Below, piece after piece: positions 7,121 to 15,853 of a DNA stretch of 52,590 bases (its first letter is position 1; the number at the start of each line of letters is the position of its first letter). The position numbers were made by a program, and so were the translations under genes. Below the pieces are notes generated by a model. The model saw only the letters and a program-made list of their open reading frames with translations. It was not told the DNA's origin and searched no databases. This DNA comes from JAUIBE01 sp035267185 (GTDB lineage: Bacteria > Pseudomonadota > Gammaproteobacteria > Xanthomonadales > SZUA-36). The stretch is taken from the NCBI GenBank assembly GCA_035267185.1, contig DATFLY010000059.1:1-52590 (forward strand), written 5' to 3'.

Positions 7121-8175
7121 TAGCCTTCAGCCTCTCCATAAAATCTGGGTCGGGTATAGCGATCAATCAGTGGGGCCGCCATGTTCATGATCAGCACGGC
7201 AAAGGCAACACCATCCGGATATCCGCCCCAACGGCGAATCACCAGGGTGATGACACCGACACCAAGTCCGAACCACAGTCTGCCTTTGTTGCTGGTACAA
7301 CCGGACACAGGGTCAGTGGCAATAAAAAATGCTCCGATGATCAGTGCGCCTGAAAACACATGCTGCAATGGTGCAGGGTTGTTTCCCGGATCGGCAAAGT
7401 AGGCAACCAGGCCAAGCAGGACAACCGAACCTATCGTGGCCACCGGTACATGCCAAGTAATCACCCGACGCCACATCAGCCACAGGCCGCCCAGTGCGAA
7501 CCAGTTGGCAATCCATTCCCAGCCCAATCCCCCGAAGTCCCCGAAAATGGGCGCTCGACGAATCTCTTCAATGATCTGGCTTTCCTGGACAGCTGTCTTG
7601 ATGGTATCCAGCGGCGTGGCCCGGGTGATCGCGTCCCAGGACATGCCGTCAGGCAAGCTACCCGTGAAAATCGCAGTGAACGTGGCGACTGGACCAACAG
7701 GTGTTTCAGCCAGCGAGGTTGGCGGCAACCACGATGTCATTTCACGAGGAAAACTGATCAGGCAGACCACGTAACCGATCATGGCCGGGTTGAAAATGTT
7801 GTGACCCAGGCCGCCAAACAATTGCTTGGCCACCACGATTGCGAACAACATGCCGACCAGCGCAATCCACCAGGGTGCGAGCGGTGGCAGGCACAATGCA
7901 AACAATACTGCAGTGACCACCGCGCTGAGATCGGTGAGATGGAGGCGAATGTTCTGGCCACGCGCACGCAGCATCAATGATTCGAAAATCAGTGCGAAGG
8001 TCACCGCCAGCGAAATCTGGACCAGAACGCCAAATCCGAAATACCAGCAGAAGGCCAGGATTCCCGGTGTCAGTGCGATGATCACATCGCGCATCACCCG
8101 TTGCACTGTCACCGGTGGTGAAAAGTGCGGTGCGCCGCCGGTTTCAAATGTCCTTGTTGTCTGGCTATTGCTCAC
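7120..8175 (-). CDS. rsxD: Electron transport complex subunit RsxD
   Basis: This 351-residue multi-helix membrane flavoprotein has the NqrB/RnfD fold. The N-terminal SPPVTVQRVMRDVIIAL is typical of the family. KQLFGGLGHNIFNPAMIGYV and ATDPVSGCTSNKGRLWFG are conserved helices and loops, and RATPLDTIK carries the Thr expected to hold covalent FMN. It forms the ion-translocating core together with RsxA and RsxE. It lies 13 bp after rsxC. Confidence 0.94.
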   Translation of the reverse strand: MSNSQTTRTFETGGAPHFSPPVTVQRVMRDVIIALTPGILAFCWYFGFGVLVQISLAVTFALIFESLMLRARGQNIRLHLTDLSAVVTAVLFALCLPPLAPWWIALVGMLFAIVVAKQLFGGLGHNIFNPAMIGYVVCLISFPREMTSWLPPTSLAETPVGPVATFTAIFTGSLPDGMSWDAITRATPLDTIKTAVQESQIIEEIRRAPIFGDFGGLGWEWIANWFALGGLWLMWRRVITWHVPVATIGSVVLLGLVAYFADPGNNPAPLQHVFSGALIIGAFFIATDPVSGCTSNKGRLWFGLGVGVITLVIRRWGGYPDGVAFAVLIMNMAAPLIDRYTRPRFYGEAEG

Positions 8176-8188
8176 GATTCACCCGGCT

Positions 8189-9763
8189 TCATGATGAATC
8201 GTCGGACTGATCGTTTCGTGATTTTCCTGCACGCTCGAGCGCCTCGGCCACTTTCTTTTTGGCCTCGGCTGATTCGCGCAATTTGTGTTTCTTTTCAGCG
8301 ATTTTTTGTTGTCTGTCGGATTTGATTTTTTCAAGGCGCTGCTGCCGCGCATCAAAACGCATCCTGGCCCGATCTGAAGCGGTGCGTTCCGTGGCCAGCG
8401 TTCGCAACATGCCGGAGCCAAACCGAAACCAATCCGTCAGGGGGATGTGGCTGGGACAGACAAAATCACAGCAGCCACACTGAATACAGTCGCCCAGGCC
8501 ATATTCAGCGGCTGCATCCCATTGTTCATTGGTGATTTGCCAGTGAAGTTGCTGTGGCAGCAGCACAGCCGGGCAAACCCTGGCGCACTCACCGCATCGG
8601 ATGCATGGCATTTCTTCCTGGGGTGACCTGATGTCTTTGCTGGTCAGGGCAAGTATGCAGTTCGCTGCCTTGATCACCGGTGCAGCATCAGTCGGAAGCG
8701 CGTAGCCCATCATCGGCCCGCCCAGAACCAGGCGACTCACATCCTTCTCATATCCCCCGCATTGTTCGATCAGTTCATGAATGGGGGTACCCAAAAGCGC
8801 AACCAGGTTACGGGGGTTCTTAACGCCATTACCGCTAACAGTCACGATTCTTTCGATCAGTGGTTTGCCGTCGATAATTGCATCAGCAGCCGCTGCTGCA
8901 GTCGCGACATTCTGAACCAGTAGACCCAGGTCGCGCGGGTAGCCCCCGGAGGGAACCTCAAGGCCGGTCAACACCTGGATCAACTGCCTCTCGCCGCCCT
9001 CGGGATATATCTTTGTAACACAAACCACATCAATCTGGTTGTTGTCTGATTTTCGAAGTGCGCGCGATAAAACCCGCTCTACAGCGCCCATCCGGTCCTC
9101 GATGGCAATGATGACCCGATTGGTGCCAGTGGCACGTCTCAGAACTTCTGCGCCGGCGATTATTTTTTCGGGCTGCTCACGCATTAGCATTTCATCGCAG
9201 CTGATGTAGGGTTCACATTCGGCACCGTTAAGAATCAGGGTATGGACCTGTTCATGGTGAGCGCCGCTGACCTTGATGGCTGTCGGGAATACAGCGCCGC
9301 CCAGACCCACGATGCCATGAGTATCAAGTTGTCGGTGGAGCAGGACGGGGTCAGAGTTTTCCCAGTCTTTAATCGGTTGCAGCGTGGTCCACTGGTCCTC
9401 ACCATCAGTCTTGATGACAAGGCATGGCCCTTCTGCGCCGGACGGATGTGATATTGGCCTGTCTTCGACTGCAAGTATTTCACCCGAAGTGGGTGCATGC
9501 AGGAATCCCGATCCGGTTTCCGGGAAAGCGGCCACTCGTTGCCCTTTGAGTACTCTTTGTCCGGGGTCCACCAGCGGACGAGCCGCATCAGCTCCGGCAT
9601 GTTGCAGCAAGGGCAGGTATAGCCGGGATGAAATCGGCACCCTTGACAATGGTGCTTCACAGGACACTTTTTTGTTGTGACGCAGTTTCAGGCCACCATG
9701 AAAATGGTGAAGCCGCTCGCCTGCAGCGCTTGCCTGTGCAAATTTAGAAACCTGGGTCGGCAT
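8189..9763 (-). CDS. rsxC: Electron transport complex subunit RsxC
   Basis: This 524-residue subunit is the cytosolic entry module of the complex. The start chosen is ATG 9761-9763 (MPTQVSKFAQ), which shares a base with the rsxB stop; the frame is open upstream only inside rsxB. FHGGLKLRHNK and the barrel-sandwich segment precede the FMN/NADH domain (LILNGAECEPYISCDEMLM, GGERQLIQVLTGLEVPSGG). Two 4Fe-4S motifs follow, CIRCGECARVCP and CIQCGCCDFVCP. The C-terminal tail is a short lysine/glutamate-rich coil, much shorter than the long alanine-rich repeats of some enterobacterial RsxC proteins. Confidence 0.94.
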   Translation of the reverse strand: MPTQVSKFAQASAAGERLHHFHGGLKLRHNKKVSCEAPLSRVPISSRLYLPLLQHAGADAARPLVDPGQRVLKGQRVAAFPETGSGFLHAPTSGEILAVEDRPISHPSGAEGPCLVIKTDGEDQWTTLQPIKDWENSDPVLLHRQLDTHGIVGLGGAVFPTAIKVSGAHHEQVHTLILNGAECEPYISCDEMLMREQPEKIIAGAEVLRRATGTNRVIIAIEDRMGAVERVLSRALRKSDNNQIDVVCVTKIYPEGGERQLIQVLTGLEVPSGGYPRDLGLLVQNVATAAAAADAIIDGKPLIERIVTVSGNGVKNPRNLVALLGTPIHELIEQCGGYEKDVSRLVLGGPMMGYALPTDAAPVIKAANCILALTSKDIRSPQEEMPCIRCGECARVCPAVLLPQQLHWQITNEQWDAAAEYGLGDCIQCGCCDFVCPSHIPLTDWFRFGSGMLRTLATERTASDRARMRFDARQQRLEKIKSDRQQKIAEKKHKLRESAEAKKKVAEALERAGKSRNDQSDDSS

Positions 9764-10326
9764 CAGCCTGCCTGTTGCTCTGACGGACCGGCCTGGATGC
9801 CAGGCCTGGGTGCCTGCCATTTGCTCAGTGGCCTGTCCCTGGTCACGATATCAATACAATCCACCGGGCAGGGCGGCAGGCAGAGATCACAACCGGTGCA
9901 TTCGGACTCGATCACGGTGTGCATCAGCTTTGGCGCACCGACGATGGCATCAACCGGGCAGGCCTGGATGCAAAGCGTACAACCGATACAGGTTTGCTCG
10001 TCAATCACCACGACCGTTGGTGGCGTCTCAACACCATTTTCCGGGTTGAGTGGCTTTGGCTCCTGGCCCAGGAGATCGGCAAGCGCCCTGATGCCGGCTT
10101 CACCGCCCGGTGGGCATTGATTGATATCGGCTTCACCATTGGCGATGGCCTCAGCATAGGGACGGCAACCCGGAAAGCCACACTGAGCACATTGTGTTTG
10201 TGGCAGGATTGCTTCGATCTGATCCACCACGGGATCTGATTCTGCCCTGAACTTGCGGGCAGCCCAGCCCAGCCCAAACCCAAATGCCAGGCCCAGCAGT
10301 GCAATGGGGATAATGGCTTCAAGCAT
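9763..10326 (-). CDS. rsxB: Electron transport complex subunit RsxB
   Basis: This 187-residue ferredoxin-like subunit has an N-terminal membrane helix (IIPIALLGLAFGFGLGWA). A CAQCGFPGC...C iron-sulfur motif (Fe4S domain) follows, and then two 4Fe-4S ferredoxin motifs, CIGCTLCIQACP and CTGCDLCLPPCP. It passes electrons between RsxC and the membrane flavin subunits. It is 14 bp downstream of rsxA and coupled to rsxC. Confidence 0.95.
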   Translation of the reverse strand: MLEAIIPIALLGLAFGFGLGWAARKFRAESDPVVDQIEAILPQTQCAQCGFPGCRPYAEAIANGEADINQCPPGGEAGIRALADLLGQEPKPLNPENGVETPPTVVVIDEQTCIGCTLCIQACPVDAIVGAPKLMHTVIESECTGCDLCLPPCPVDCIDIVTRDRPLSKWQAPRPGIQAGPSEQQAG

Positions 10327-10340
10327 GATTTAATGCCCCG

Positions 10341-10922
10341 TCACAGGTTCGCCAGGCCGGTAAAGCCCATGAATCCGAGAGCCATCAGTCCCGCGGTGAT
10401 GAGGCCTATGGGTGCACCCTGGAAATGGACCGGTACATCGGCAAATGCCAAACGTTCACGAATCGCAGAAAACATCACCAGCACGAGACCGAAGCCCAAT
10501 GCAGCACCGAAGCCATAAAGCGCTGATTGCAACAGGTTGTGTTGCTCCTGCACATTGAGAAGAGCAACACCCAGAACTGCACAATTACTGGTGATCAGGG
10601 GCAGGAAAATGCCCAGTATCCTGTACAGAAGCGGGGCCGTTTTACGCATTACCGTTTCGGTGAGTTGCACAGCAACTGCAATCACCAGGATGAAACTCAA
10701 TGTCGAAAGGTATTCAAGGCCCAGTGGTTGCAGCAGGTATTCGCTCAGCAGGTAACTGGCAACTGAAGCCAGTGTGAGCACAAAGGCAGTCGCTGCGGCC
10801 ATGCCCATGGCTCCCTCTAGCTTGGTGGATACACCCATAAATGGGCACAGGCCCAGGAATCGGACCAGGACAAAATTATTGGCCAGTACGGTGCTGACGA
10901 GAATAAGTGCGTATTCGGTCAT
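10341..10922 (-). CDS. rsxA: Electron transport complex subunit RsxA
   Basis: This 193-residue, six-helix membrane subunit is the first gene of the rsxABCDGE-nth operon. It reads MTEYALILVSTVLANNFVLV, then RFLGLCPFMGVSTKLEGAMG and LGIFLPLITSNCAVLGVAL. The Cys in each of the last two motifs is a ligand of the 2Fe-2S cluster at the RsxA/RsxE interface. The complex either keeps SoxR reduced or couples NADH-ferredoxin electron transfer to an ion gradient; the sequence does not separate these roles. Confidence 0.95.
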   Translation of the reverse strand: MTEYALILVSTVLANNFVLVRFLGLCPFMGVSTKLEGAMGMAAATAFVLTLASVASYLLSEYLLQPLGLEYLSTLSFILVIAVAVQLTETVMRKTAPLLYRILGIFLPLITSNCAVLGVALLNVQEQHNLLQSALYGFGAALGFGLVLVMFSAIRERLAFADVPVHFQGAPIGLITAGLMALGFMGFTGLANL

Positions 10923-10965
10923 CCAATCGGCTTTGCTCGTTGCAGGTGTTTTTTAACAACCGGTT

Positions 10966-12987
10966 TCAGGTCACTCTCGAACCCGGCACAGCGCCCTCAT
11001 CGGGTGACAGCAGATACAGCCCGGAATCATCATCGCCGGCACAAAGCACCATGCCTTCCGATACCCCAAAACGCATCTTGCGCGGTTTGAGATTGGCAAC
11101 CATCACAACATGCCTTCCGGCCAGCTCCGCTGGATCGTAGGCCGACTTGATTCCGGCAAATACATTGCGGGTCTCACCGCCGATATCCAGGGTCAGTTGC
11201 AACAGCTTGTTTGCTTCCGGCACCTGTTCAGCCTTCACAATTCGTGCAATGCGAAGGTCCACCCTGAGGAAGTCATCAATGGTGATTTCGTCCTCAAGCT
11301 CAGGTGCCAAAGCGGTCTCTGAATCTGCTGTTGGCTGGAGTGACTCTTTTGATCGTTCCACGATGGCTTCCACCTTGTCCGGGTCAATGCGGGTGAGCAG
11401 GGGTTCAAACGCATTGATGTTCACACCAAGCATTGGCTGATCGAGATCCTCCCATTGGTCCACTGCAACGCCTAAGAAGCTGCTCGCCTTTTCTGCTGTG
11501 AAGGGAATGACAGGGCCCAGCAGGGTGATCAGCACCCTGAACAGATTGATTCCCTGTGTGCATACCTGGTGCACCTTGTCCCGGTTTTCCGGGTCCTTGA
11601 TCAGTATCCATGGCTTGTTGTCATCGATGTAACGATTGGCATCATCTGCCAAAGCCATGACATGCCTGATTGCAGCCTGGTAATTGCGACCTTCGATTTC
11701 TGAACCTATGGACTCACGTTGAGCAATGAAATGCTTGTACTGGTCAGGGTCGTCCAGAACGTCACTCAAAAATCCATCAAACTGTTTGCTGATGAATCCG
11801 GCGCAGCGGCTGGCAATGTTGACCAGTTTGCCAACCATGTCGGAATTGACCCGTGCCACGAAATCATCGAGGTTCAGGTCGATGTCCGCCATTCCGGAGC
11901 TAAGCTTGGCCGCGAAGTAATACCGCAGGTAATCCGGATGCAGATGATCCAGGTAGGTCCTGGCACTGATGAATGTCCCGCGTGACTTCGACATCTTGGC
12001 GCCATCCACAGTCAGAAATCCATGAGCATAGACCGCGGTCGGGATTCGCAGGCCCGCACCCATCAGCATGGCTGGCCAGAACAGGGTATGGAAATAAACA
12101 ATGTCCTTGCCGATGAAGTGATAAAGCTCGGTTTCAGACTCAGGGCCCCACCATTCATCCCAGTCCAGGCCCTCACGCTCGCAGAGTTCGCGAAAGCTGG
12201 CCGCATAGCCCACCGGGGCATCGACCCAGACATAAAAATATTTTTCATGGGTTCCGGGAATCTCGAAACCGAAATAGGGTGCATCCCGGGAAATATCCCA
12301 GTCGCGCAGTCCGTCCTCGAACCACTCCTTCATTTTATTGGCAACTTCTTCCTGCAAAGCACCTGATGCCAGCCAGGACTTGAGTTCCTCTTCGAACGCG
12401 GACAGGGTGATGAAGTAGTGTTCCGACTCCTTCAACACAGGTTTGGCCCCGCTGACTGCTGAGCGCGGGTCAATCAGGTCAGTCGGTGAGTAGGTTGTCC
12501 CGCAATTTTCGCAGCTGTCTCCATACTGGTCTTCGGTCCCGCATTTCGGGCAGGTGCCGCGAATAAAGCGATCGGGCAGGAACATGCCTTCCTGCTCGTC
12601 ATACAGCTGCTCGATGTTACGCCGCGCCACGTAACCGCCTTCGTCAAGTCGCTGGTAAATCATTTCTACCAGGTCGCGATTGTGGTCGCTGTGAGTGGTC
12701 GCGTAATTGTCAAAGCTGATTCCGAAATCACGAAAGTCCGCTTTGTGTTCCTGGTTGGCGCGATCAATCAGTTCTTCAGGTGTTTTGCCTTCTTTTCGTG
12801 CCCATAACATCACGGGCGTGCCATGGGCATCGTCCGCCCAGGCGAAGTAACACTCGTGACCCATGGCGCGCTGGTAGCGGGTCCAGATATCTGTCTGGAC
12901 GTATTCAAGCATGTGCCCGATATGAATGTTTCCATTGGCATACGGCAGCGCACTTGTGACGAGAATTCTTCTTTTGTTGTTGGTCAT
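10966..12987 (-). CDS. metG: Methionyl-tRNA synthetase
   Basis: This 673-residue class-I aminoacyl-tRNA synthetase starts at ATG 12985-12987 (MTNNKRRILVTSALPYANG); a TTG six codons upstream is an alternative. HIGH-type NIHIGHMLEY and GAKMSKSRG are the ATP-binding signatures. CPKCGTEDQYGDSCENC is the zinc-knob insertion. The C-terminal about 110 residues (DDFLRVDLRIARIVKAEQVP to GAVPGSRVT) form a tRNA-binding OB domain, giving the long dimeric form. It is divergent from dcd. Confidence 0.97.
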   Translation of the reverse strand: MTNNKRRILVTSALPYANGNIHIGHMLEYVQTDIWTRYQRAMGHECYFAWADDAHGTPVMLWARKEGKTPEELIDRANQEHKADFRDFGISFDNYATTHSDHNRDLVEMIYQRLDEGGYVARRNIEQLYDEQEGMFLPDRFIRGTCPKCGTEDQYGDSCENCGTTYSPTDLIDPRSAVSGAKPVLKESEHYFITLSAFEEELKSWLASGALQEEVANKMKEWFEDGLRDWDISRDAPYFGFEIPGTHEKYFYVWVDAPVGYAASFRELCEREGLDWDEWWGPESETELYHFIGKDIVYFHTLFWPAMLMGAGLRIPTAVYAHGFLTVDGAKMSKSRGTFISARTYLDHLHPDYLRYYFAAKLSSGMADIDLNLDDFVARVNSDMVGKLVNIASRCAGFISKQFDGFLSDVLDDPDQYKHFIAQRESIGSEIEGRNYQAAIRHVMALADDANRYIDDNKPWILIKDPENRDKVHQVCTQGINLFRVLITLLGPVIPFTAEKASSFLGVAVDQWEDLDQPMLGVNINAFEPLLTRIDPDKVEAIVERSKESLQPTADSETALAPELEDEITIDDFLRVDLRIARIVKAEQVPEANKLLQLTLDIGGETRNVFAGIKSAYDPAELAGRHVVMVANLKPRKMRFGVSEGMVLCAGDDDSGLYLLSPDEGAVPGSRVT

Positions 12988-13102
12988 ATTGTCGGCAGTA
13001 GTCAAAAATTATTGGTGTTTCGAGGACCTGTTTTCACGATCTCAGGTGCCAACGGTAATTATCGCATGCCCAGGACATGGCTTGCGCGTTACAATGCCGC
13101 CG

Positions 13103-13672
13103 ATGAGCATTAAATCTGATACGTGGATCCGTCGAATGGCGACGGAGCACGCCATGATCGACCCATTCGAACCTGGCCAGGTGCGCACTGGTGCTGGCGA
13201 AGAACGCAGGATTTCCTATGGCACTTCGAGCTATGGATACGATGTGCGCTGTGCCGACGAATTCAAGATTTTTACCAATATCAATTCGGCTGTGGTGGAT
13301 CCCAAGAGATTTGACGAGGCCAGTTTCGTCGACGTCAAGAGTGACGTGTGCATTATTCCTCCCAACTCATTTGCGCTGGCCCGAACCATTGAGTATTTTC
13401 GGATTCCACGCTCCGTGCTGACCATCTGCCTGGGTAAATCCACCTATGCCCGCTGCGGCATCATCGTTAACGTGACACCACTGGAACCGGAATGGGAAGG
13501 TCACGTCACGCTGGAATTTTCCAATACAACACCACTGCCCGCCAGGATTTACGCCAACGAGGGCGTTGCCCAGTTCCTGTTCTTTGAGTCAGATGAAGTC
13601 TGTGAGCAGTCCTACGCGGACCGGGCGGGCAAATACATGAAACAAAAAGGCGTCACCCTTCCTAAAACCTGA
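13103..13672 (+). CDS. dcd: dCTP deaminase
   Basis: This 189-residue enzyme converts dCTP to dUTP for thymidylate synthesis. The sequence from MSIKSDTWIRRMATEH is of the Pseudomonas/Xanthomonas type. SYGTSSYGYDVRC, ICLGKSTYARCGIIVNVTPL and EPEWEGHVTLEFSNTTPLPA contain the nucleotide-binding loop and the catalytic Glu (LEFSN). The start at ATG 13103 follows the family alignment; the upstream open frame overlaps metG and is not coding. It lies immediately before the duplicated 81-bp element. Confidence 0.95.
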   Translation: MSIKSDTWIRRMATEHAMIDPFEPGQVRTGAGEERRISYGTSSYGYDVRCADEFKIFTNINSAVVDPKRFDEASFVDVKSDVCIIPPNSFALARTIEYFRIPRSVLTICLGKSTYARCGIIVNVTPLEPEWEGHVTLEFSNTTPLPARIYANEGVAQFLFFESDEVCEQSYADRAGKYMKQKGVTLPKT

Positions 13673-13676
13673 ATTA

Positions 13677-13757
13677 GGGCGCAGCCCGCGAGGCTCTAAA
13701 AATCACACTTTTTTGAGACGAGATGCAAGCAGGCCAGGATGGCCTGTCTTGCTCATA
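13677..13757. repeat. 81-bp direct repeat, copy 1
   Basis: This 81-base sequence starts with the small palindrome GGGCGCAGCCC. It contains a strong stem (GCAAGCAGGCCA against TGGCCTGTCTTGC with one bulged base) near its end. It is repeated exactly 105 bp downstream, after a 24-base spacer. It lies in the convergent space between dcd and the DegS-like gene. It looks like a REP/MITE-type intergenic element; the family is not recognised. Confidence 0.8.
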
Positions 13758-13781
13758 GTGGCGGCACAGGGACGTGCCGAC

Positions 13782-13862
13782 GGGCGCAGCCCGCGAGGCT
13801 CTAAAAATCACACTTTTTTGAGACGAGATGCAAGCAGGCCAGGATGGCCTGTCTTGCTCATA
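13782..13862. repeat. 81-bp direct repeat, copy 2
   Basis: This is a perfect second copy of the 13677-13757 element in the same orientation. It ends 2 bases before the stop codon region of the DegS-like protease gene. Exact identity over 81 bases indicates a recent duplication or ongoing homogenisation. The hairpin inside it could also act at the 3' ends of the two converging transcripts, although neither orientation shows a clear U-tract. Confidence 0.8.
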
Positions 13863-13864
13863 CA

Positions 13865-14980
13865 TTAAGGCACCAGCGGCGGCTCCTGCATGATGGTGGT
13901 GTGGGTCTGGAACGCGTCGTATTGGCGACGTACTTCGAATTCGACTTCGGTTCCCGGTTCCATCTGGGAAATTGCCAGCAGGAAAGCCTGGGAATCATTG
14001 GTTTCCTCGCCGTTCATGCTCAGGACGATGTCACCAGCCCGTATCCCGGCGTTCCAGGCAGGGCCGTCTCGCGTGACTTCATAAATCTCCACACCCCGCC
14101 TGGAGACACTGCCATCGCCCGTTGAAGAGGGAGGCATTGGTCGTGCGGTTGCGCCAAGCCATCCCCGGCGCACAGAGCCATGTTCGATGATCTGTTCCAT
14201 CACCTGTTGGGCGATTGTGACCGGGATTGCAAACCCGATGTTTTGTGCGCCGAGGTTGACCGAAAGATTGCGGGTATTGATGCCGATCAACTCACCATGG
14301 GTATTGATCAGGGCCCCACCGCTGTTGCCAGCGTTGATTGCAGCATCGGTCTGGATGAAGTCCTGGAAGGCGAGTGAGCCCCCCAGGTATCGACCCGTTG
14401 CGCTGACTATTCCCAGGGTTACTGTGTGACTGAATGTGAGCGCATTGCCGATGGCGAGCACCACGTCACCCACTTGCACCTGCGGATTCTCCGCGATGGG
14501 GGCAAATGGTAATTCATCATCCAGATTGATCTTGAGAACAGCCAGATCTGTTCCGGGGTCCGAACCAACGAACTGAGCGCTGGCGATGCGACCGTCCCAC
14601 AGTGCAATCCTGACATTCGAAACGCCACTGATCACGTGATGGTTGGTGAGAATGTAGCCATCGTCACTGACCAGTACGCCGGAACCCATATCGGCCCGCA
14701 TTCGAAATAACTGCCGATTGCCCAGGGCCTCTTGTACTTCAGGCGAAACGTCCTGTGGTGCCAATGTCCGGGTGTAGATGCTGACAACAGCTGGCGCAGT
14801 CCTGTTTACGGCATCTGCATATGATGATGGTGCTGGTGCCTGCTGCTGTGGGGGCGTAACGATGGTCGTGGCGCCGCGTTGTGCCAGCGAGGGAAAGAAA
14901 TAAACCACCAGGAACGCGAGTGCCAGGCCGGCCACGATGGCCTGCATGAGGTAGCGAATCCAAATAGCGGTTGCGTTCAT
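13865..14980 (-). CDS. degS: DegS/AlgW-like periplasmic serine protease
   Basis: This 371-residue HtrA-family protease is anchored by one N-terminal helix (about residues 9-30, LMQAIVAGLALAFLVVYFF). The catalytic triad is H115 in LTNHHVISG, D145 in PGTDLAVLK and S220 in NAGNSGGAL. A single PDZ domain follows (GWLGATARP, AGIRAGDIVLSMNGEE). One PDZ plus an anchor is the DegS/AlgW arrangement, the site-1 protease for the RseA anti-sigma factor in envelope stress. The start is ATG 14978-14980; the frame extends 50 codons upstream, but the family's N-terminus and the membrane helix fit this ATG. Confidence 0.88.
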   Translation of the reverse strand: MNATAIWIRYLMQAIVAGLALAFLVVYFFPSLAQRGATTIVTPPQQQAPAPSSYADAVNRTAPAVVSIYTRTLAPQDVSPEVQEALGNRQLFRMRADMGSGVLVSDDGYILTNHHVISGVSNVRIALWDGRIASAQFVGSDPGTDLAVLKINLDDELPFAPIAENPQVQVGDVVLAIGNALTFSHTVTLGIVSATGRYLGGSLAFQDFIQTDAAINAGNSGGALINTHGELIGINTRNLSVNLGAQNIGFAIPVTIAQQVMEQIIEHGSVRRGWLGATARPMPPSSTGDGSVSRRGVEIYEVTRDGPAWNAGIRAGDIVLSMNGEETNDSQAFLLAISQMEPGTEVEFEVRRQYDAFQTHTTIMQEPPLVP

Positions 14981-15244
14981 AAATGTGAGGAGTCCGGCAC
15001 TGGCTGCTAGGTTTGGAGCATCGAAGATGCATAAAGTTGCGAAGTTTCGCAACGAATACTGCATTTTAATGGCAAACACATTGTCTCGCATGAGGCCTTT
15101 CGGATAAAATGGTGGTTTGGGACTGAACAAATTTTCCGGCGATGAATAAACTTTCGCCTCAGGGTGGATTTGTCACCTCAATAAACGGTTTTTACAGGTG
15201 CAGGCTCGATACGATGCAGGGCTCACCTACAGTTGGAGACATGA

Positions 15245-15853
15245 ATGTCGAGTGATTTCCCCCCTGAGGGCGTTAACAAGGGAAGACGTAATTTCCTCCT
15301 GGCCTCAACCACTGCTGTAGGGGCAGCCGGTGTTGCAGTAGCAGCGGTCCCCTTTATTGAATCCTGGACTCCAAGCGCCAAGGCGCGGGCCGTTGGAGCT
15401 CCGGTGCAGGTTTCCGTCGCCGATCTCAAACCTGGTGGCATCAAGAAGGTGCAATGGCGTGGGCAGACGATCGGTATTCTGCGCCGAACCCCCGAAGAAG
15501 TAACAGATTTGTCCGAGGTTGTCCCCAAACTCAATGACCCTGATTCACAGGACTCAATACAGCCCGAATATGCCCAGAATGATTATCGTTCGATCAGGGA
15601 TGAGTACCTGGTGGTGAACATGCACTGTACGCACCTGGGTTGCGTCCCATCTGTCAATAACAAGGATAATCCACCACCGGGCGCGGAAGGCTGGGTAGGT
15701 GGTTTCTATTGCCCCTGCCATAAATCAAAATTCGATTTCGCCGGTCGCGTGTATAAGGGTGTTCCGGCTCCAACCAATCTGACCGTACCTCCATACAGCT
15801 TTGTTGACGATGAGACTCTGGTCATTGGTGTTGACTCAGGGAGTGTGGCCTGA
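15245..15853 (+). CDS. petA: Ubiquinol-cytochrome c reductase iron-sulfur (Rieske) subunit
   Basis: This 202-residue Rieske protein carries a twin-arginine-type N-terminus (GRRNFLLAS plus a hydrophobic helix). The 2Fe-2S ligands are in MHCTHLGCVP and FYCPCHKSKFD. It oxidises ubiquinol and passes electrons to cytochrome c1 in the periplasmic face of the bc1 complex. The start at ATG 15245 is preceded by GGAG. Its stop overlaps the petB ATG by one base, and petABC form one operon followed by sspAB. Confidence 0.96.
   Translation: MSSDFPPEGVNKGRRNFLLASTTAVGAAGVAVAAVPFIESWTPSAKARAVGAPVQVSVADLKPGGIKKVQWRGQTIGILRRTPEEVTDLSEVVPKLNDPDSQDSIQPEYAQNDYRSIRDEYLVVNMHCTHLGCVPSVNNKDNPPPGAEGWVGGFYCPCHKSKFDFAGRVYKGVPAPTNLTVPPYSFVDDETLVIGVDSGSVA

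Noticed and set aside
13674..13865. 63-codon minus-strand open frame with internal repeat
   Set aside because: It is only the translation of the duplicated 81-bp DNA element; no ribosome site and the repeat is non-coding in character.
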